Assembly: GCA_051294375.1 (NCBI GenBank)
Contig: CM119269.1
Span: forward strand, 5,104,686-5,168,685
Origin: Paraspadella gotoi
Taxonomy: Eukaryota; Chaetognatha
Length of the DNA stretch: 64,000 nt
Reading direction: 5' to 3'
Below are positions 20,909 to 32,999 of the stretch, one piece after another; the stretch's first letter is position 1, and each line of letters starts with the position of its first letter. A model generated the notes under the pieces. That model did no database searches. It was not told where the DNA came from and saw only the letters and a program-made list of their open reading frames with translations. The position numbers and the translations under genes were made by a program.

Positions 20909-21387
20909 CTCATGTCAACCTCGGACCCTAAATAAAAAGCTTGCGATGTCGTAAAACACAAAACTCCAGGCTTCTCTAACGAGGGACAATTTTGATGCAA
21001 AACAGGAAAAGAGAGAAAAGTCTGGAAGGGACAGAGAAATACGGTTCCGTCCAGTTTAATCAGTAAGAAAGAATAAAACCGGGCGAACAGTTCGATGCGG
21101 ATTACGGAGAGTTGGACAGAAGTTCGCTCGGGTCTGAGAGTCGCCCAAGTTTACAAGATTACAAGCTGCTCCCAAGCTAAACTAGCAGTCATCTTGCAAT
21201 CTTTTAATGTTTTATTTCATGAAATTACTCTGATGGCGGAGTCAGCATGTGAGTTAATGGGTAATTGGGTTAATTGGGTATACTTGTAGTATAAGGGAGT
21301 ATAAGGGAGTGGTCTTTTCATACAATTGAAACATTCTTTAAAATATTATACCACTTCTTTGATAGGGAAGCCAGGAACTCTGGGAGT
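20908..21387. other. Unassigned spacer
   Basis: Unique DNA with a GTATAAGGGA duplication at about 21288-21308. An open frame at 21095-21289 has no recognisable domain. Confidence 0.4.
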
Positions 21388-21563
21388 GAATAAACGAGAC
21401 TGTGAGAGAGTCTTGATTGAAAGCTTGCAGGGACCTGCTATGTAATTATCTTGTAAGAGTGATGGAGGCCTTAAACAACCAAAGCCTGTCCAAAGTTAGG
21501 GGCAAGATAGCTTATTTATTAAATGAATGGATAATTTTTATATTGGTTGTATCAAATTCATAT
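21388..21563 (+). repeat. Dispersed repeat family R1, copy 2
   Basis: Near full-length copy, about 175 bases, highly similar to 45980-46160 and to the reverse strand of 15661-15797. It begins ACTGTGAGAGAGTCTTGATT and ends near GGATAATTTTTATATTGGTT. There is no open frame, no clear terminal inverted repeat and no poly-A tail, so the class is unknown. Confidence 0.88.
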
Positions 21564-22064
21564 TATTAAGACACAGTTTCATATTGTAAAAAAAAATAAA
21601 TATCGTCAGTCGTGATTGGAGTTTATTTTATCCGCCACCAGAGAAAAAGAGACGCGACTCGGTTCCCATCGTCCTTCGCCGAGCCAAAACGCCTTAAGCG
21701 TGGAGAGTTAATTAATTAGTTAATTAATTAAGACCGGAATAATCCCCTCATAAATCGTGGTTTATCCCTTTTTTTTCGCTTATCTCGGCGTTTCTCGGCG
21801 CCGATATGCAAATGAGATCGAAGAAAAAGTCTGGCGTTGACGCGTGAAAAAAGAAACTTTGGAAAAAAAAAGTCGTGGAATATTTTTTTAAAAAAAACTT
21901 TGGTGAATTTCAATATGTTGTTTGAAAAAAAAAAATTACGATAAAATGTTTAATGATGAGGAAGGAAGGGGCTTGTTTTATTGTATTGTATTGTAACAAG
22001 AGGCGATATAAAGAAACAAACAAACAAACCAAAATATGATAGTTAATGTTTAACATTTTTTTCT

Positions 22065-22074
22065 NNNNNNNNNN
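22065..22074. other. Assembly gap, 10 N
   Basis: Ten N inside an A/T homopolymer context. The noisy copy at about 32632-32645 reads through it, with only a handful of bases there. Confidence 0.95.
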
Positions 22075-22354
22075 TCAAAAAAAAACCCGTCGAAAGCAGA
22101 AGGAGAAAGAATAAGAGAAAAATATAAAAGTCTGCGCAAACAGTTTTTTTTTTTTTTTTTTAACAAAAAGAAAAGAAAAGTAAAGAGGTAGAAATATAAA
22201 GAAAAGGACAGAGACGGAGAGACAAATTTGATTGAAATGAAAATCATCAAAAAACCATTAAGATCGTCGTTTAGGCGCGAGGGAATAGATTCAACCTTTC
22301 GACGAGGAAAACACGAGAGAGACAGAGACGGAAAAAGGGTGAGATGAGGGAGGA

Positions 22355-22357
<3 letters not shown>

Positions 22358-22427
<70 letters not shown>

Positions 22428-22440
22428 GAGAGAGAGAGAG
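22358..22440. repeat. (GA)n microsatellite
   Basis: GA run with one CGA interruption near 22427. Confidence 0.92.
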
Positions 22441-22535
22441 TCTCTTTCGTCTTTTATCATCAAATTAAGCGCCCAAAGGACGGGAAAGATGGAGGGCGGA
22501 GTGAAAAGGATTTAGCCGTGGATAAAAAGCGAAAG

Positions 22536-22555
22536 CGAGTGAGAGAGAGAGAGAG

Positions 22556-22636
<81 letters not shown>

Positions 22637-22672
22637 AGAGAAAAGGAGAAGAGAGAGAGAGAGAGAGAGAAG
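22536..22672. repeat. (GA)n microsatellite
   Basis: Interrupted GA repeat of about 137 bases. Its counterpart in the noisy copy (33195-33530) is several-fold longer and scrambled. Confidence 0.92.
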
Positions 22673-22689
22673 TAACAAATTCAAGAAAG

Positions 22690-23579
22690 AAATGAAATTA
22701 ACAATTTAGTGCTAAACGAAAATTCTGTTTTTGTATCGACCTACTATTGTATTAAAATGTTTGGTTAAGTATATGACTACTTTTTACTTTTTTTCTTGTC
22801 TCTATTTTTATAAAACACTATAAAATTGGAACCCTCGTACACGTTAAGGGAGGACGTTAGGAGTAATTTTCTTAAAAAGCTTTTTTTTAAAAATCCAGCA
22901 AGGTTCATAATTTATAGAGAGTAATTTCTTTTTTCGTAAGTTTTTTAAGGAGGGAGTGGCGCTTTTATGGCTTTTTACTTAATCCATACTCATAAGTAAA
23001 TGAAATGTCATTAATAAGCAGTTATCACCACTCACTGCTAGGTTTGAGCCTTTGTAATTTATTAAACAAACGATCAGAACAATTCTTACTTTTGTATTTC
23101 TATTCCTAAAATCAATTTAGCTATAAAACAGAGAGAAAAATCGAACAGAAAAGAAAAAAAAATCAGCGAAATAAATCATTTTTTTCGTTTTTAATCCTAG
23201 ACCGTACGAAGTTGTTACCTCATTTATCTCTGTCACTTATACCTTTGGCGGAAAATCGAGGCTCAGATTGAGAGCGAGAGCAAACGCATTATGATTCTTT
23301 TCTCGTCTCTCTTTCTCTCTTTCTCTCTCGCTCCTTTCTCTTCCTCTCTTTCTCTCCCGCTCCTTTTTCTTTTTCTCTTTCTCTCTTTCTCTCTCGCTCC
23401 TTTCTCTTTCTCTCGCCATCTTTATCCTTCCATTCTGTTTCAATATCCTTTCTCCTATTTTCAATCTTACGTTAAATCCGACAACGAAATAACTGACTTC
23501 AAACGTGGCCCGCCTCTTCATTTTTCCCCGCCGCCCCCCGACTAACTTACCCCCTATAACCCCTCCCACCTCACCTCAG
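22690..23579 (+). other. Probable intron upstream of the LDLa exon
   Basis: AT-rich DNA, then a CT-rich stretch at 23304-23415 and a C-rich polypyrimidine tract at 23520-23577 ending in the AG acceptor used by the exon at 23580. No other exon is recognised in it. Confidence 0.5.
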
Positions 23580-23726
23580 GGGGACGCGGAAGTCTGCGCT
23601 ACTTGAATCAGTGCGACGCGAAACGGGAATTCAAATGTTCCAACGGTCGATGCGTCCGACGGAGCGAGTATTGCGACGGCGACGACGACTGCTACGACAA
23701 CAGCGACGAAGACGCCGACTGCACCT
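23580..23726 (+). CDS. LDL-receptor class A (LDLa) domain exon of an unidentified multidomain gene
   Basis: A single 147-base internal exon. A C/T-rich tract and AG (23578-23579) precede it and the donor GTGAGT (23727-23732) follows. Counting from the first complete codon at 23582, it reads 48 residues with six cysteines at 11, 19, 24, 31, 37 and 47, Phe at 17, and the segment [13 protein letters not shown] at 31-43. This matches the LDLa pattern, in which the acidic residues before and after the fifth cysteine bind calcium and the six cysteines form three disulfides. Such modules lie in extracellular or secreted proteins (lipoprotein receptors, perlecan-type matrix proteins, nudel-like proteases) and bind ligands. 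Both introns are phase 1, the usual arrangement for shuffled extracellular modules. The parent gene cannot be named: no flanking exon was recognised within the window, implying introns of several kilobases or breakage by mis-assembly. A damaged copy lies at about 34858-35105. Confidence 0.88.
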
Positions 23727-24755
23727 GTGAGTTTTTGCTGCGGTAGAGGGATAGCGTGGGGGGTGGAGATTGTGGGCGGATGGTGGATCGTGGAGTGTTT
23801 GGTTCGGAAAGGGGAAGCAGCTAGAGACGATGATCAATTTTGGATGACGGTTAATCGAACTTGAGCGTAGAGAAGTATTGAGATGTTGCAGTGTGGTGAG
23901 AAGCAGTAGCGGGTGAGGTGAAGGAGTTAAGTGTGAGGTGAAACAGTGAGATGTGGTGAGAGGAATTGAGGTTTGAGGTGAAGTTGCGCAAATGTGATGA
24001 TAATCGCGAAAGGAGTATTATCCACTCGTTATTCGGTTGTGATGCGGTTTTATTTTGCTTCATCTTTTTCTTGTCGTGGAAAAATCATTTTTTCCAAACA
24101 CCTGCGCTTTTTTTGTGATTCTCAATTCGTCGCCATCGCTATGAAGAGAAAATGAGATTACGAAAATCGAGTTTTAAATTGTTTTCTTCTTTAGATTCTG
24201 TTTCTTGATCGCATCGAATCGCTAACGTTAATTAGACTGCATCTTTTCCTTATCCCATCTAATTTTTTTGAAATGGGCACATCGCCATAGTTTTATCTCA
24301 TCTCATTTACTATGACCTCATCTTTAAACTTGATGGCATAGATATTAGATATTCTTTATTGCATTTCGTATTTTAAGTTGTTTTGCCTATTTATTTATTG
24401 CAACTAATCTTATATAAACTTTACTACATTACAACTTCCTTATCGTATCTCAACTCTGAGCTTGACTGCATCTCATTCACTTGATTGCATCGTTTTGTGT
24501 AAATCTTATCAACTTTTCAAGGTTTTTTACTTTTCATGGTTACTACATGTTTTTTTATATTAAAAATTAACAAACTATGGAAAGTTATGAGTGTAGTACT
24601 AGTAAAAGAAAGAAACGGAAAACTGACGGGGTCAACAACCAGAAAGAGTTAGCCAATAATAGACAATGACAAGCTGGAGAACAATCATTGTTTTCTGATT
24701 TTTTGCATAGCCACATTTCTATACTATCAAAATAAGACGAAGACAGGGCTGCAAA
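23727..24755 (+). other. Probable intron downstream of the LDLa exon
   Basis: Begins with the consensus donor GTGAGT. Contains loosely repeated GAGGTGAA/GTGAGATG phrases at about 23880-23990 and TTGATTGCATC/TCATCT phrases at about 24200-24500. No further LDLa exon is found. Confidence 0.5.
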
Positions 24756-26060
24756 ATCCAAAAGAGAGAGAGGAGAGAGAATATTCATATAACAAAGGGT
24801 GAGGGCCAGCTCCACTTGGAGCTCTTTCCTGTCTATATATGCCCCTGAATTTCTAACTACTTACTTAATCTCACACACCCTAAATTTATCAAACACATAA
24901 AGAACTGAACTAAAAGTACTTTCTTTTCATATATACTCTTTCATTTTCACTATTAACTATCCCTTAGGCTAATTAAAACTTATTCATATAAGTATCACAA
25001 TAAGATTAGCATTAAGTTAACTATACACTCATCCAATGTTAGTATTTTCAAACTACATTCTAATCTTATGTCTGCTAAATCCTTGCAAATGTACTTATTA
25101 TTTCCTACCTTAGTCCTGCTGTTTTTTGTTTCCTCAGTCATCACCTCATCAACGGCTGGTCACCGGGTCTCTCTTCTCTGCTTGCTCTCCACGTCTGTTC
25201 TCTCCGGTGCTTTTAAGCAGAAGTTTTCACACCCTTCCTTCTTCAACACACCTACACATCAATCTGTCCTCACCTAATTTTCAACCACTGTACCTCAAAC
25301 ATCTGTACCAACTATTCTGTTCCTCACTCACTTTCTGGTTGGAAACTAACTTTTACCCCTCTATTCAATCATACTCTCATCTTCTCCTCTCGCATCTTAC
25401 AACTACTATCTATTAGCAACTATACAATTATTATTGAATGATTCAGATTTGTCTTCGATGAACGGTGCTCCTGAAATAAGACAAGACACGCAAACATTGT
25501 CCAAATTCGTACAACTGGGCCGGAGTCTACTAATAAAAATTCGGTTTTGTTAAATTCAGGAGAAATCATTGACTCTATCACTCTAATGAGCGAAATAGTT
25601 GAAGGCAGACGAAGAAAAGAGAAGAGTTACGAAGGGCATATGGGAGAGTTATAATATATATATATGTATATAGGTATAGAAAGTTTATATTTATAGATTG
25701 TAGACCGAAAGGTAAGGAAAATAAAAGGTTGTGATGAAGTCAAAGTCAGGAAATATCAAAACAGAAGCAAAATGGATAAAATAAAAATTAGTGTAATATC
25801 TTTAAGGAGTCAATAATAAAGAAAATAATCTTGGGATTCTGGTGTAACACCATGTTATTTACTGTATGTGCAATAGGCGGAAAAATTTTTCATTATCTTT
25901 ACTTGTTCATTTTCCGGGTTTCCATTAATTTCATGCACTGAAGTAGTCCAGAAGAAGTACAAAACAACTTCTGTTTGTCCTGAAACGGCCACGATGAAAG
26001 ACAAGCAAGAATATCGAAACATAAAGGAAAGAATAAATTTGACAGATAGGAATGTTAATC
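24756..26060. other. Unassigned spacer
   Basis: AT-rich DNA with a TATATATATGTATATA patch near 25652-25670. Frames at 25068-25277 and 25126-25416 have no recognisable domain. Confidence 0.4.
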
Positions 26061-26089
26061 AAAACTTTTAATATTTTTTAAGGTTAAAG

Positions 26090-26500
26090 GTGTGGATAAG
26101 GACGCATACGAGTGGGCTGAAATAACTTGTCCTTATAACTTCCTATAACCCCCCTAAGCAGTACCATGGAGAACGGGTCCTGGGCTTGGAACCAGGGGTA
26201 TGAGGGTTATTGCCATACACCCAATAGGGAGGCGGCTTAGGGAGAGGGCGCGTCCTTCATTGCTTCACTGCAGGAATAAGGTACCATGGGGCTGATGATG
26301 TTGTGACTTAGGGTTAGGGAATTGGAACCACAGGAGTACATAATGGTACATACGAGCTGATTCTTGGCTTTTAACTCAATGAGTCCACCTCTCATCTCTC
26401 TCTTTAAGGCAGGGCGTCCAGGACGCAAAGGTGGTCCATGCTCACTAGGGCAGGTGTTGGAACGATTAGGGCAAAGCACCGACTAACAAAAGCGCACAAA
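26090..26500 (-). mobile_element. Possible retroelement fragment
   Basis: GC-richer than its neighbours and with repeat-like phrasing (AGTACCATGGAGAACGGGTC, AAGGTACCATGGGGCTGATG). The minus strand has an 80-codon open frame (26237-26479), but I recognise no reverse transcriptase or integrase motif. Assignment to a dispersed element rests on composition and impression only; a repeat-library search would decide. Confidence 0.3.
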
Positions 26501-26739
26501 AAGATGGTGAGGGGTGGGCCAATTTTGTATTGGCCCTTGAGGTAAGGGCTAATTGTGCCATAGTGAATGCTGGACATTGATTGTGGAGTTAACTGAATGT
26601 ATTATTGGGCAAGACCATAAAAGAAACGCGCATCGTTCTGAAGTCAGGAGAACATAGGTGATTTATAATTGACAACCTTAACATGGTTGGTTATTTTGGA
26701 AGGGTTGGTTGGACCTAAACATCTCCACCACCTGTTCAT

Positions 26740-26940
26740 CCCGCAAGCAGCGAGCGTATTGGGTGTCGGGAGGCAAGGTCATTCGCCTCCCCAAACCTCA
26801 AAGGTCCGGGGTTTCTAGGCACCTGGCTGGTACTGCCTAGCAGTTTTTGAGGGATGTGCCTGGCTTGTAACGGGGCCGGGCCTGGGTAACGGATCGAGTG
26901 TACAAGCCTGATCCTAAGCTCCAGGAAACTGTCTTATATG
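26740..26940 (+). mobile_element. Possible SINE-like segment
   Basis: GC-rich stretch with a tRNA-T-arm-like AAGGTCCGGGGTTTCTAGGC at 26801-26820 and a stem-forming GGGAGGCAAGG...CGCCTCCCC upstream. No clean A box, no poly-A tail and no second copy were found, so this is only a suggestion. Confidence 0.2.
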
Positions 26941-28562
26941 AAAACGTGTTACCTCGTCACGTAACATTAATAAATATTACTTGTCTTCTTTCATTTATAA
27001 CAAGTAGAGACGCACCTGAATTAGAGGAGACAGGAACAGTCTCCTACACCTACAAAAGTCAGGCAAAGTTGGTGAGATTGAAAGAAAGCATAAGGTAAGA
27101 GGGGTTTTAAATAGTTATGGTCGCCCTCTTGCACATAAACAATTTCAATTACTTATGTTGTGCCAATACAAGTACCTTAACTTGGAATTATTGTTCACAT
27201 ACTATACATAGGAGGTTGTTAGTTGATGTGAGAGCTTTTTAAATTTACCAAATTCGCGAGAAATGATTCTGAATGACAATTTAGATTACAATTAACTTCT
27301 TGGCATGTGTTGCAGTAGGAGGCGTTCGTTGGTCATTTTTGACTCCGCGGTAAAGGCGGCTAATTCCAAAAACCTTTGTTATGAAAACAGAGCAGGAGTG
27401 ATTAAATCTGTTGACAGAAGATTTCACGATCATAGTATTAAACTACTCTACTAGGGTATACCGCGAAGATTCTGTCTTGGTAATCCACAAAAAATTGCCT
27501 GTAGCATATCTGACTCCATCTCAACTTTATTAACGATCTCATTGACCTGCTCTGCCAATTTCTTAACTCTGATCCTTTTCCTACTCTTTCCGTACAAGAT
27601 TTAGAGACACCTCTTCCAGGTCGGGCGGTAGTGATTTTATGATCACGCTACTATTCTAAGAATCTGTTAGTACCATTGGCGCCCAGATTGCAGGCCAAAT
27701 GGACTTGGTTATTAGATTTGCTCTGCTTATTCATAAAAGTGAGACGGGGCATCTCATTTACTATAGTGGCAGACTAATTCAGATACAAAGTTCTGAAACT
27801 TGTTTACTGATTGGAAAACGTTTGCAGGCACTTTTCCTCATGGCCAATCTGAGCCAAGAAGGATTTAAAATCATAAAAAAGCTACTAGTAAGCGTAGCAA
27901 AAATATTAAAAATTAAATAGAATACCAAATTGAATAGTAGATCACGACAGGCTTGTACGCCGTGAGACGATTTTATAAACTTGAGTGATCCAAACACATC
28001 CTAAATTTTTATCTTCTCTCAATTATTGCATACGCCTGAAAGGGTTGCCCATATTTTCCTATACATAGTATCATGGCCCACCTCTATAAAAAATGATTAA
28101 AATATGTTTTTATATTTTATTAAAGTAGATGTTCGAATCTCTGCAGAGGGAAAGGAAGTTGATAAATATGGAAATTTATTATAAAAAATTATACAATAAA
28201 GAGAGAGTTACTTTAATACAAGATGGGGGTCAAACAAATGTTAAAACTTTATTATTGATCAACCTAAATAATATTTAATTTAGTATAAAATAATATAGTT
28301 TCTTTAATTTTGTTAGCCTCACTTCTATAAATGATAAGTAATTTCTCTTGGATTGAGGACTTTTATCAACCTTTCTCTTATATGAGGAATTAGAAATTCT
28401 GCCTTATCAAAACTAAAAATAAATAACCTCATTCCTTTAAATTTTTGACATTTTCTATTTGGTAAAGTAACACTCATGATAAAATATGGGGATATGCAAA
28501 AAATTAACATTCTTAAAAACAATTTAATTATATCAATGTTCTTTAGTAACAGAAACTGTTGC
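26941..28562. other. Unassigned spacer
   Basis: AT-rich DNA with short open frames lacking recognisable domains (27699-27920 +, 28325-28564 -). Quality is uncertain because this stretch lies between a clean and a noisy copy of the same 3-kb segment. Confidence 0.35.
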
Positions 28563-28571
28563 ATGAACAGT

Positions 28572-29262
28572 TAAGGTGCGTAGTGAATAGTTACATACGG
28601 AAATAATTTCTAAATGGTCATTATGAACAACCATAACCATCAGTAAATATTAATATGTAAAAAAAATTAATTTTTATGTGTTTTTAAATTATATTCGTCT
28701 CAGTAGGATCTATATTTATTATTCATTAGTCCACTGTACCCATTATATAAATCTGAAAAATTCTTAAAATATGCTTTTTCTTAAATTTTGGATTGCAGAT
28801 TTGAATTCCTCGTCAAAAGTTTGATAAATAAAATCATAACATCATTTTTTAAAACAATTCTTCTCATTAAAGCTGGGTTAACAAATTGAACAAACACTAC
28901 AGTGTACATCATCACTAAAGTTAATTTTCAGCTTAAAATATAGCTTTTTCTATTAATTTTTTTGACCCATTAATGAGGAATTTATCAAAGAGTATATATC
29001 TGTTTATACAAAACTATATTTAATGAACCTGAATGGCAAATCATGCAAAAAAAAATGTTTAGAAAAAAAACTGTTTTGAAATTTAATATTTTTGGATTAA
29101 AAGATAACTAGTATGAAATATGGCCTAACTGGGCGTAAATTTGTAAAATTTTATTATATATTTTTATTAACATAAATGTTATTTAATATAAAATGTTGTC
29201 ATCCTCACTTTTAAGAATTTAAATATAATAGTTTAAAATTTAGAAATTTTAATTACGCCTTA
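28572..29262 (+). mobile_element. hAT-type MITE, independent insertion
   Basis: About 691 bases, from TAAGGTGCGTAGTGAAT to TTAATTACGCCTTA. It is a diverged relative, over its whole length, of the element at 53370-53983 and its other copies. Terminal inverted repeats start TAAGG, fitting the hAT end pattern YARNG. The flanks are ATGAACAG (28563-28570) and AAGAACAG (29263-29270), an 8-base target duplication with one mismatch and one extra T at 28571. There is no transposase frame, so it is non-autonomous. Different flanks from the 53-62 kb copies make it a true second insertion of the family. Confidence 0.7.
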
Positions 29263-29270
29263 AAGAACAG

Positions 29271-29965
29271 CTATTCAAATTTTGATCTTGTCAAACTTTC
29301 ACTAACGCACATTAACTTTACTAGGTATAGATTAGGGTTGTTGACTTTATAATATTGGGTTCAAATCAATAAAACTTGTCACCCATTTAATATTTTTTGG
29401 GAATGTCACCCTGGGTGAAAAGTAAATATTTCATTTTTTTAAGAAAATAATATCACCCTTAAACGTCCTTCTCCAGCGTTTCCTAAGAGGAATAAGAGCC
29501 TAACAACTCTTACCCAAACCATACAGCTTTTTTGTGGTTGACATGTTATTAAATGAATACCATATTATATAATATATATATAATTATAATAAACTATATA
29601 TGATCGATTTTAGTAGATTCAACAAACATAATAATTGGTCACTGGGCGTTATCTTAACACAACTGGTAAATTGATTATAAGGTCCTTATTGATCATAATG
29701 AAAGAATGTGAATAAAGTAGAACTTTACAGGGAACATTCAAATTTTTCAAAGTAACTATAAACTATTGTTTCTTTTAATTGGAACTACTCTAAATACTAC
29801 ATATTACAATCACATGACATTCAATGAGGGAACAGAAAAACGTAATAGATTAATTTGGGACTAGAAAGTGATTTTGATTCATTTTCATTTTTCTTTGGAT
29901 GTCAAGCCACAACCTCTTATTCATTTTTTAATAAACACATGATCTTCTTGAGGCCTTGGTCTGTT
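29271..29965. other. Unassigned AT-rich spacer
   Basis: AT-rich with an alternating TATA patch at about 29565-29582. No gene. Confidence 0.4.
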
Positions 29966-30190
29966 CTAACGCTTTTGGGACATTGCAATTGGCCTGCTTA
30001 ATTCTTTCCACATAGTGGTCATATATTTAGGGGAACACAACACCTGATCATCTTTATTTTTCCAACTACCTAGGAAGTTTAATATCCAACGGTAATCACT
30101 CGAGGGGGGATGGGCGAGGCTAATACTAGAAAGACCATTCTTGAGAGAATATCCTTGTAAGAACGTCTCGACCGACAATGGTCCAAATTT
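29966..30190 (-). pseudogene. Orphan protein-like open frame, 70-75 codons
   Basis: The minus-strand frame ends at a TAG at 29966-29968 and is open back to a TGA near 30190. Its composition is balanced and not low-complexity, with phrases such as SDYRWILNFLGSWKN and KYMTTMWKELSRP, unlike the repeat-derived frames elsewhere. I recognise no family, no in-frame ATG precedes it, and no intron structure is evident. It could be an exon, a fragment of a mobile or viral-type gene, or chance. Confidence 0.2.
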
Positions 30191-32177
30191 TCAGCCACAC
30201 ACCAATTGTATTAAATCAAAATAACTGTAAATTAATAAAATAATCCTGTTTTTTAGGTGATTAATTATAGTTACTCCATTATTTTGAATGTATTACACAT
30301 TGTCACTGGGAAAATCGCGCCCGGCTCCAATAATAGTGAACCCGCTTAGATATAGAGAGAGAATAGCGAATAATAAAGGTGGTTTAGTAGAGGTATTAAA
30401 TACATGGGATACATTATCATGCATATATACATGATACACTGGAGGGATTATTTTTATTAAACCATAATGAAAGGGCAATTTCATAAAAATTTATATAAAC
30501 TGTAGTATCAGGGGCTTTTGTATGTGAGGAGTAATTCTGGGAGATTAGAACTCCAAAGAGGTTGTAACTTAGCGAAGCTAGAACCGTGAATTACATCTTT
30601 TTAAAAAAGGTCGCGTAAAAACATTTAAATTCAAATTTCAAAACTAAAATTGCTTTGAATATTTAGACATAATGTATTATCCTTCAAAAAGCTTTTGGAG
30701 GGAAATAGGTTGTATCACTATTATTAATACTTTTAACAAAAGATGTAGTAGATGAGGACTATGGTGCGTTTGATGATATGTTCCATATCAATTTGCTTTA
30801 AATCTTTGCCTCATAAGAGGATGCGAGGCATCGTTGCTGGAGATGTCAATCTTCATCAATCACTGTGAATTATCAGGATTATTTGCGCTATATGTTCCAT
30901 CCTTCAACGGATTTTCTTGTTTTGAAAAAACTTAAACATTTGAGAGAGACAAGTAAGAAAATTTAAGTTATTGGTGATCTTATTTCGGTGTGTTCAGTGA
31001 AAACTTTCTAAATAAGCTTGATTCCAAATTAAAAAAAAATGCTGGGTAAGCTGAACCTTAATTAGAGAAATTTTTAAAATAGTTTTCCAAAAACATTAAA
31101 TAACTCCAAAATTCTTGTCTACAATATTAACTTACAAGAGTTGTACTGAACGGCGATGCCTTTAACTCTTCACTCTAAGAATTTCTTTCCATGATGGGAC
31201 TTGATCTGTTTCTGAATTCACTGATAAGCAAAAGGTATAGGAATGAATAGTAGCATTTTTTGTCAATTTGGGTGGCGTTACTTGACGTGGTTGGGGTAGG
31301 TTCTATCATGAAACGTCATCCATATTTTGAAACATCTTTAGTCCAGAAAAAAGAGTAAAATAAACTTTTCTTCCAAAAAATAAAACAAGAAGAAGAAATA
31401 ATTGTAGGTACAAAGAATCAAGAAAGTGCTAAACCAACTTTTCTATCTAATTTTCATCTGAGTAAATGCGAGATGATGATGTTATTCTTTCATTAGGAGA
31501 ACGTATCTACTGCTTTATATCTGACAATCATTATAGATTGTTTGTAATTTTGCTGGTACAGAAAAAGAACAAACCAACTTTTATCACCTAAAAAAGCAGC
31601 TCCTGGGAAAAAAACAAAATAAAAAACTAAAAAGTTTATGCATTCAAAAACCGAAATTAGGACTTTGGCCACATTTGGGAGTATCATTTTTTGTAATCAA
31701 ATCAATGCTTTCTATGTGAAAAGACGAAGCGCAAGATTGAGGATATTGTGTGTTTCCTTCACTCATATTTATATTTGACTATTACATCAAACCGATTATT
31801 TGAACAAATGACTTAAAATGCATACTACTGGGGGACCATATAATCAGTTCATAGTCATCTCGGAAAGGTAAGGTGTGATCGACCAACTAAGTGCGCGCAT
31901 CACTTGACTGGCGCTGTGTTGTCGGAGGAGAAGGTGCCGTTTTAAAAGATTCTCTCTCGTGCCATTTAGAAAAACCTTATATCTGTGAAGGTTGAATGTA
32001 TCGTGAGAAATATTTTTGGGATTCGGCGCACTCCTTGTCCACTCTTACTGTAGGATACCCGGGGTCCGGGAAAAGGCATTAAAAGACCATTCGGGACAAG
32101 TTTTTTAATTTTGTTATAAGATTTTACAAAATATTTTTTTTTTCAAAATTCTTATGAACAGTAAACTCAACTTATAA
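30191..32177. other. Unassigned AT-rich spacer
   Basis: About 2 kb with no gene, RNA or repeat that I recognise on either strand. Confidence 0.4.
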
Positions 32178-32999
32178 GCAGTGGAGAGTTTAATTAAATT
32201 AGTTAATAAATTAAGACCTTAAAGGAATATCCCCTCATAAATCGTGGTTTAAATCACTATTATTTTATAATCGCTTATCTCGAGGCGTTTCTTCCGGCGC
32301 CGAATGCTAAATGAGATCGAAGCGAAAAGTCTGGCGGTTGACGAATTGAAAAAATGAAACTTTTTTTGAAAATTGAAAAAAGTCGAGTGGGAATATTTTT
32401 TTGTAAAGAGAAACACACCTTTCTGGCTCGAATGTTCAATAATGTTGTTTAGTAAAAAAAAATAATTATCGATAGTATTAAAGGAATTGTTCGGTTTTTA
32501 AAGTGAATGAGGAAGGGAAGAGCATTGTTTTATTATTGTGTTTGTAATTTGTTAACATTAAGAGAGAGGCGATATAAAGAAACAAATCAAAACACCATAA
32601 ATACTGATAGTTAATGTTTAACATTTTTTTTCTAATCTCTCCGAATCAAAAAATAAACCCGTCGAAAAGCAGAAGGAGATAAGAAATTAGAGAAAAATAT
32701 AAAAGTCTGTCTAAAACAAGTTGGTTTATTTATTTTTTTTAATTTTTTAAACAAAAGAAAAGAAAAGTAAAAGAGGTAAGAAATTATTAAAGAAAGGACA
32801 GAGATGGAGTAGAACCAATTTGATTAAGAGAAATGAAAAATCAATACAAAAAGAAACTCATTAAGAATCGGTCGGTTGTAGGCGCGTATAGGGGAGGAAT
32901 TCAAATCCTTGATTCGAGGATCGAGAATCACGGAGAAGAGAACGGAAGGACGAAGGAAAAGTGAAGATGAAAGAGGAGAGAGGAGAGAGAGAGAGAGAG

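Larger units (their letters stand above)
21698..24755 (+). other. Clean copy of a 3-kb segment duplicated at 32178-36421
   Basis: Landmarks line up in the same order with 32178-36421: ATCGTGGTTT and the GGCGCCG motif, two GA microsatellites, the LDLa exon and its introns, and the GCTGGAGAACAATCATTG segment. This copy has intact splice sites and reading frame; the other is longer and riddled with indels. I treat this one as the reliable sequence. Confidence 0.8.

Noticed and set aside
20737-21000. Poly-Asn protein on the minus strand
   Set aside because: Simple translation of an ATT microsatellite.
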